Source: an uncultured Odoribacter sp. (GTDB taxonomy: Bacteria; Bacteroidota; Bacteroidia; Bacteroidales; Marinifilaceae). Taken from it: 20,607 bases of DNA. Below are positions 16,358 to 20,607 of this stretch, piece by piece. Location: the NCBI GenBank assembly GCA_947176455.1, contig CAMWQQ010000006.1, forward strand, positions 1-20,607. Reading direction: 5' to 3'. The first letter of the stretch is position 1. Each line of letters opens with the position of its first letter. A program made the position numbers and the translations under genes. The notes under the pieces were generated by a model. It was not told the DNA's origin, did no database searches, and saw only the letters and a list, made by a program, of their open reading frames with translations.

Positions 16358-17218
16358 ATGGAAAAATTGTGTTTCGGGGATTTTGAGGAACAATACACCG
16401 ATTATGCCAAAGCGGAGATAGCCATTCTGCCGGTGCCTTATGACGGCACCAGCACGTGGCTGAAAGGTGCCGACAAGGGACCGCAGGCGATTCTGGAGGC
16501 TTCTCCCAATATGGAATTTTATGACATAGAAACGGACTCGGAGGTGTTCAGGCACGGCATTGCCACGCTGGATGCCGTGACCGAGGATGTTTCCCCGGAA
16601 GCAATGGCGGAGGCTGTGGAACAGCGTATGGATGCCATTCTGAAAGACCGGAAATTTCCGGTTATCCTGGGAGGAGAACATTCCGTCAGCATCGGAGCTT
16701 TCCGGGCTGTGGCAAAGCATTACGACCATTTTTCCATTCTGCAACTGGATGCCCATTCGGATATGCGCGATGAATATGAGGGTTCCCCCTTCAACCACGC
16801 CTGTGTTATGGCGCGGGGCAAGGAGGTTACGCCGAGTTTTGCGCAGGTCGGCATCCGCAGTTCCGCCACGGAAGAGAAACACAACGTGGAAGCGGATCGT
16901 ATATTTTATGCGCACGAAATCAAGGAGTCGGGTAATTCCACCTGGATGTACGAGGTGTCCCAAAAACTGCTGGACAACGTGTATGTCACGATTGACCTGG
17001 ACGTGCTCGACCCTGCCTTTATGCCTTCCACGGGGACGCCGGAACCGGACGGACTGGCGTATCGTGACCTGTTGAATTTGTTGAAACTGGTCAATGAACG
17101 GCACAATATCATCGGTCTGGATGTCGTGGAACTTTGTCCCAATGCGGTCAACAAGGCGCCCGATTTTCTGGCGGCGAAGCTGATTTATCAGATTTTGAGT
17201 ATAAGGTTCAAGAATTGA
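16358..17218 (+). CDS. speB: Agmatinase (ureohydrolase family)
   Basis: Manganese enzyme hydrolysing agmatine to putrescine and urea, acting directly after SpeA. The 286 residues contain the ureohydrolase signatures: VILGGEHSVSIGAF (metal ligand H108), LQLDAHSDMRDEYEG (D131, H133, D135) and VYVTIDLDVLDPAFMPSTGT (D213, D215). N-terminal PYDGTSTWLKGADKGPQAIL is also typical. Arginases, guanidinobutyrases and formimidoglutamases share this fold. I favour agmatinase because of the PSTGTPEPDGL text and the co-operonic arginine decarboxylase; substrate specificity is nevertheless inferred. It starts 18 bases after the DUF3078 stop and ends 7 bases before the rhomboid start. Confidence 0.92.
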   Translation: MEKLCFGDFEEQYTDYAKAEIAILPVPYDGTSTWLKGADKGPQAILEASPNMEFYDIETDSEVFRHGIATLDAVTEDVSPEAMAEAVEQRMDAILKDRKFPVILGGEHSVSIGAFRAVAKHYDHFSILQLDAHSDMRDEYEGSPFNHACVMARGKEVTPSFAQVGIRSSATEEKHNVEADRIFYAHEIKESGNSTWMYEVSQKLLDNVYVTIDLDVLDPAFMPSTGTPEPDGLAYRDLLNLLKLVNERHNIIGLDVVELCPNAVNKAPDFLAAKLIYQILSIRFKN

Positions 17219-17225
17219 CGGACGG

Positions 17226-17825
17226 ATGCTTGCTTATGTCGTTATAGCGATTACCGTAGCGGTTTCCATTGCCTGTTTCAACAATTGGCAACTTTTCGAC
17301 AAATTGTCCCTGAAACCTTACCGGGCAGTTCACGCCGGGGAGTGGTATCGGGTGATTTCTCACGGTTTTGTTCATGCGGACTGGACGCATCTTTTTGTGA
17401 ATATGTTTACGTTCTGGTCGTTCGGGCAGTATATCGAGCAGGTTTTCCAGTATATGGGTTTCGGGCAGTGGGCTTTCGCATTGCTTTACATAGGAGGGAT
17501 GATTGTTGCCTCCGTCAGCGACCTGTTCCGTTATCGGAATGCCTCGTGGTACACTTCCGTCGGCGCTTCCGGTGCGGTGTCGGCAGTGCTTTTTTCTGCC
17601 ATTTTCCTGAATCCCTGGGACAAGATACTGCTCTTTGCCGCCATACCCGTTCCGGGCATTGTGTTCGGGGTGCTTTACCTGGCGTATTGCCAATATATGG
17701 CTCGCCGGGGCAGTGACAACATCAATCACTACGCCCACTTCTATGGGGCGGTCTATGGCTTCATTTTCCCGATTTTATTAAATCCCCGTTTGTTCTGGGT
17801 ATTTTTAGAGCATTTCAAGTGGTAG
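17226..17825 (+). CDS. Rhomboid-family intramembrane serine protease
   Basis: Polytopic inner-membrane protease that cuts substrates within or near the bilayer. The 199-residue protein has about six hydrophobic segments and the rhomboid active site: catalytic serine in TSVGASGAVSA (S115), catalytic histidine in HYAHFYGAVYG (H171), and oxyanion-side residues in HLFVNMFTFW (H55, N59). The extended WR-like motif EWYRVISHGFVHADWTHL precedes them. It is the minimal six-helix form, without an extra domain. It starts 7 bases after speB, so it is likely the last gene of the speA operon. Its TAG stop (17823-17825) directly abuts the stop of the opposing amidohydrolase gene. Substrate unknown. Confidence 0.92.
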   Translation: MLAYVVIAITVAVSIACFNNWQLFDKLSLKPYRAVHAGEWYRVISHGFVHADWTHLFVNMFTFWSFGQYIEQVFQYMGFGQWAFALLYIGGMIVASVSDLFRYRNASWYTSVGASGAVSAVLFSAIFLNPWDKILLFAAIPVPGIVFGVLYLAYCQYMARRGSDNINHYAHFYGAVYGFIFPILLNPRLFWVFLEHFKW

Positions 17826-19124
17826 TCACGGCTTGACGATTTGTGCCAGTCGTTTGATATTTTCGAGTGTGTCTTCCTTGTCGAGATGGCAGAGCATCCG
17901 ATTGCGCATAATCCATTCGCCGTTTACCATAGATGAACGGACATTTTTGCTGTTCATCGCATAGACGACGGCAGAATATTCGTCGTAGACGGGAAGCATA
18001 TTGGAGGAATCGCCATGCACCAGAATGAGGTCGGCACTTTTGCCGATCTCTATGGAGCCGATGAGGTGTTCCAATCCCAGAGCCTTTGCTCCGTTAATAG
18101 TCGCCATTTGCAAGGCGTGGCGGGCATTGCCGGCTTCCGGGTCGTTGTGGACGACTTTGGGGAGCAGTGCGGCAAACCGCATTTCCTCGACCATATCTAG
18201 GGTGTTGTTGCTTGCGGTGCCGTCGGTTCCGATGCCCACCGTGATGCCGGCTTTCCGGTAAGCCTCCGTGTCGGCGATGCCACTGGCCAGTTTGAGGTTG
18301 CTTTTGGGACAGTGGGCAATGGCAGTTCGGGTGGCGGACAACAGGTCGGTTTCGTGCGAATCAAGCCGGACGCAATGGGCGGCGATGACGTTTTGGTCGA
18401 GCAGACCGATGGCGTGGAGGTAGGTTGCCGGTCGCATTCTGGTGGTGGCGAGAAGTTCTTCCACTTCCTGTTGGGTTTCCGACAGGTGAATGTGCAACAG
18501 GATGCCGTATTTGTCCGCCAATCGTTTGGCGCGTAATAAAGTATCTTTGGAGCAGGTATAAGGTGCGTGGACGCAGACGGAGGGGTGGATGAGCGGACTG
18601 CCCTGCCATTTCCGTATCAGCTTTTCGCTCAAAGCCAATCCTTCATCAACGCTCTGGAAGCTGGCGGTCGGGAAGTCGATGAGCGATTCGCCCGTTACTC
18701 CCCGGAGTCCGGCTTTCTGGGCTTCTTCGGCGATGATGTCTTCAAAGAAATACATATCGTTGAAGCAGGTGGTTCCGGATTTAATCATTTCGATGAAAGC
18801 CAGGCGGGTTGCTATCCGGACGTTTTCCGGAGTGACGAGCCGGGCTTCTGCCGGGAAAATGTGTTCTTGCAGCCAGCGGTGCAGAGGGAGGTCGTCGGCA
18901 TATCCCCGGAGCATTGTCATCGGCACGTGCGTGTGGGTGTTGATGAAGCCGGGAAGTACGAACATTCCTTCCGCATCGGTGTATTCTGCGTCGGCATCGT
19001 CGGGACATTCCCTGCCGATGTGCCGGATTTTACCGTTTTCGATGAGGATGCAACCCTGCGGGATGATGTCCAGGTTCGGATTCATCGTGATGATGCGGGC
19101 GTTGTGGATGATTTTCTTGCTCAT
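17826..19124 (-). CDS. mtaD: Amidohydrolase, 5'-methylthioadenosine/S-adenosylhomocysteine deaminase type
   Basis: Metal-dependent deaminase of the TRZ/ATZ (amidohydrolase) superfamily, probably acting on the adenine ring of methylthioadenosine or S-adenosylhomocysteine. The 432 residues show metal ligands in LPGFINTHTHVPMTMLRGYA (H64, H66), ILLHIHLSETQQEVE (H213), NVIAAHCV (H250) and TVGIGTDGTASNNTLDM (D301). MTMLRGYADDLPLHRWLQEH and KSGTTCFNDMYFF are close to the MTA/SAH deaminase pattern. Other relatives deaminate guanine, cytosine or triazines, so substrate is a family-level inference and the gene symbol is tentative. It lies 34 bases downstream of the puuD-like gene on the same strand. 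Its TGA stop (complement of 17826-17828) touches the rhomboid stop, leaving no space for a dedicated terminator. Confidence 0.85.
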   Translation of the reverse strand: MSKKIIHNARIITMNPNLDIIPQGCILIENGKIRHIGRECPDDADAEYTDAEGMFVLPGFINTHTHVPMTMLRGYADDLPLHRWLQEHIFPAEARLVTPENVRIATRLAFIEMIKSGTTCFNDMYFFEDIIAEEAQKAGLRGVTGESLIDFPTASFQSVDEGLALSEKLIRKWQGSPLIHPSVCVHAPYTCSKDTLLRAKRLADKYGILLHIHLSETQQEVEELLATTRMRPATYLHAIGLLDQNVIAAHCVRLDSHETDLLSATRTAIAHCPKSNLKLASGIADTEAYRKAGITVGIGTDGTASNNTLDMVEEMRFAALLPKVVHNDPEAGNARHALQMATINGAKALGLEHLIGSIEIGKSADLILVHGDSSNMLPVYDEYSAVVYAMNSKNVRSSMVNGEWIMRNRMLCHLDKEDTLENIKRLAQIVKP

Positions 19125-19158
19125 ATTTTTTATATAGCCTTGCTTTATCCTTAGGCAA

Positions 19159-19878
19159 TTATTGGCAGGCGAGCATCAGTTGCCGGAACAGGGGTAGCAT
19201 CGTGTCGGAGGCGGTGAGCAGCATTTCGGGATGCCACTGGATGCCGATGACGAAGCGATGGTCGGGCATTTCAACGGCTTCGATGATGCCGTCCGGAGCG
19301 GTAGCGGTGATTTTCAGCCCTTTGCCCGGGTCTTTCAGGCATTGGTGATGAAAACTGTTGACTTCCAGTTTGTCGCCGAATATTCGATGCAGGATAGAGC
19401 CCTGTGCGATGTCTACCGGATGAAACAGGTCGCCTCGCGGGCTGAATTGACTATGTAGCATCACCGGGTGGTCAATGGCACTGACGTCCTGCCAGAGCGT
19501 ACCTCCTTGCACCACATTTAGCAATTGCACGCCTCGGCAAACCGCCAACAGGGGCTTGTCTGTCCGCAGGATTTCCTGCGTCAACAGCCATTGGGAACGG
19601 TCCAGGGCGGAGTGAAATTCTTCCAGTTTGGGATGAGGGGTTTCCCCGTATAGGGCGGGGTTGATGTCGCCTCCTCCGGAAAGGATGAATCCGTCGCAAA
19701 GTCGGACGTATCGGCAAACGGTTTCGGCATCTTCCACGGGAGGTAGAAGCAAGGGAACACCACCTGCCTTGTTGACGGCATCGACATAATCCTTGTTGAC
19801 GTATATCCTTTCCATTCCGAGGAACTTTCCTTTGTCCACAGTCAGGAAATTCGTGCTGATGCCGATAACGGGATTCAT
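19159..19878 (-). CDS. Gamma-glutamyl-gamma-aminobutyrate hydrolase family protein (peptidase C26, PuuD-like)
   Basis: Class I glutamine-amidotransferase-like hydrolase predicted to cut gamma-glutamyl amide bonds. The 239 residues contain the nucleophile elbow KPLLAVCRGVQLLN (C114) and the catalytic His-Glu pair in VIGIQWHPEML (H216, E218). DGFILSGGGDINPALYGE (about 62-79) and NSFHHQC are typical of the PuuD/C26 group. In Escherichia coli, PuuD releases GABA in the gamma-glutamylated putrescine pathway, but no PuuA, PuuB or PuuC partner is seen here, so the physiological substrate is open. The start lies 3 bases after the lepA stop, and the gene is 34 bases upstream of the amidohydrolase, so one message from lepA is likely. 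Confidence 0.88.
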   Translation of the reverse strand: MNPVIGISTNFLTVDKGKFLGMERIYVNKDYVDAVNKAGGVPLLLPPVEDAETVCRYVRLCDGFILSGGGDINPALYGETPHPKLEEFHSALDRSQWLLTQEILRTDKPLLAVCRGVQLLNVVQGGTLWQDVSAIDHPVMLHSQFSPRGDLFHPVDIAQGSILHRIFGDKLEVNSFHHQCLKDPGKGLKITATAPDGIIEAVEMPDHRFVIGIQWHPEMLLTASDTMLPLFRQLMLACQ

Positions 19879-19881
19879 CGT

Positions 19882-20607
19882 TTAATCTAGTTTCAATACG
19901 GCAAGGAAGGCTTTTTGGGGCACTTCGACATTCCCGATTTGTTTCATTCTCTTTTTACCCTGTTTTTGTTTTTCCAGCAGTTTCCGTTTCCGGGAGATGT
20001 CACCACCGTAACATTTGGCGGTTACGTCCTTGCGGACGGCTTTTATGGTTTCCCGGGCGATGACCTTGGCGCCGATAGCCGCCTGTACGGCGATGTCGAA
20101 TTGCTGGCGAGGAATCAGGTCTTTTAGTTTTTCGCAAATTCGCCTGCCGAAGGCGTAGGCGTTGTCAAAATGAATCAGGGCGGACAAGGCATCCACCGAT
20201 TCGCCGTTCAGCAGAATATCCAGTTTGACCAGATTTGCCCTGCGGTATCCGATTTGGTAGTAGTCGAACGAGGCATATCCCTTGGTGATGCTTTTCAGTT
20301 TGTCGTAGAAATCGAAAACAATCTCTCCCAAAGGCATTTCGTAAGTGATTTCAATTCGGTTGCCTGTGTGGTATTGCTGATTAATGAGGATGCCTCGTTT
20401 GCCCAGGCAAAGGGTCATAATCGGACCGATGTAGTCGGCGGGCGTGATGATTTGCGCCCGGATGAATGGTTCTTCCACGAAATCCAGGGTGCTTGCCGGT
20501 GGCATATCCGACGGGTTGTGCATCTCGTATTCCTCCCCTTTGGTCGTGTGTGCGATGTACATAACGTTCGGCACCGTCGTGATGACGTTCATATTAAATT
20601 CGCGGTC
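19882..20607 (-). CDS. lepA: Elongation factor 4 (LepA), C-terminal part only
   Basis: Ribosome-bound GTPase of the EF-G-like group, acting in translation or ribosome assembly. Only the last 241 codons are in the window. The frame stays open through the right edge, where it reads [15 protein letters not shown], a LepA-typical stretch. The visible part covers the EF-G-like domain V ([30 protein letters not shown]) and the LepA-specific C-terminal domain ([60 protein letters not shown]), which separates it from EF-G. The GTP-binding domain lies outside. The stop (TAA, complement of 19882-19884) is 3 bases before the PuuD-like start, so these genes are translationally close or coupled. Confidence 0.96.
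   Translation of the reverse strand, partial: DREFNMNVITTVPNVMYIAHTTKGEEYEMHNPSDMPPASTLDFVEEPFIRAQIITPADYIGPIMTLCLGKRGILINQQYHTGNRIEITYEMPLGEIVFDFYDKLKSITKGYASFDYYQIGYRRANLVKLDILLNGESVDALSALIHFDNAYAFGRRICEKLKDLIPRQQFDIAVQAAIGAKVIARETIKAVRKDVTAKCYGGDISRKRKLLEKQKQGKKRMKQIGNVEVPQKAFLAVLKLD

Noticed and set aside
15566..17104. Long open frame (about 512 codons) antisense to the DUF3078 and speB genes
   Set aside because: Its translation is histidine- and arginine-rich with no recognisable domain and it crosses two well-supported genes; it is a mirror of their codon bias.

Overview
This window is ordinary chromosomal DNA from a Bacteroidota bacterium, most likely of the order Bacteroidales. The evidence is a SusC/SusD outer-membrane pair, a DUF3078 outer-membrane protein, upstream boxes resembling the Bacteroides TTG/TAnnTTTG promoter instead of TTGACA/TATAAT, and almost no Shine-Dalgarno sequences. 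The genus cannot be fixed from the sequence alone. No tRNA, rRNA, CRISPR array, insertion sequence, integrase or prophage gene was seen. Both edges cut through genes: leuS on the left and lepA on the right, both on the minus strand.

Region 1 (1-4135). leuS (leucyl-tRNA synthetase, C-terminus missing) diverges from a sodium:solute symporter on the plus strand. A 406-base gap follows the symporter. It holds a plausible promoter, an inverted repeat at the predicted transcription start, three tandem 9-base repeats, and a perfect 18-bp stem with a U-tract, that is, an intrinsic terminator, placed just before the susC start.

Region 2 (4136-10175). A three-gene outer-membrane uptake operon: a SusC-type TonB-dependent transporter, a SusD-type lipoprotein and a small unrecognised lipoprotein, closed by a strong terminator. 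No glycoside hydrolase, sulfatase, protease or dedicated regulator lies beside it, so the substrate is unknown.

Region 3 (10206-13453). A SPOR-domain lipoprotein gene and several 3' hairpins, then prs (PRPP synthase, minus strand), which diverges from an M20-family dipeptidase gene.

Region 4 (13478-17825). An apparent four-gene operon with gaps of 32, 18 and 7 bases: speA (arginine decarboxylase), a DUF3078 outer-membrane protein, speB (agmatinase) and a rhomboid protease. SpeA and SpeB together would convert arginine to agmatine and then to putrescine plus urea.

Region 5 (17826-20607, minus strand). lepA, a PuuD-type gamma-glutamyl hydrolase and an MTA/SAH-deaminase-type amidohydrolase run as one likely transcription unit. 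It meets the rhomboid gene tail to tail with the two stop codons directly adjacent. Enzymes touching polyamine or SAM-linked metabolism thus flank this junction on both sides.

Most of the window is well-known housekeeping or transport biology. The features most worth a second look are the terminator-bearing susC leader, the unknown third gene of the SusCD operon, and the speA-OMP-speB-rhomboid arrangement.
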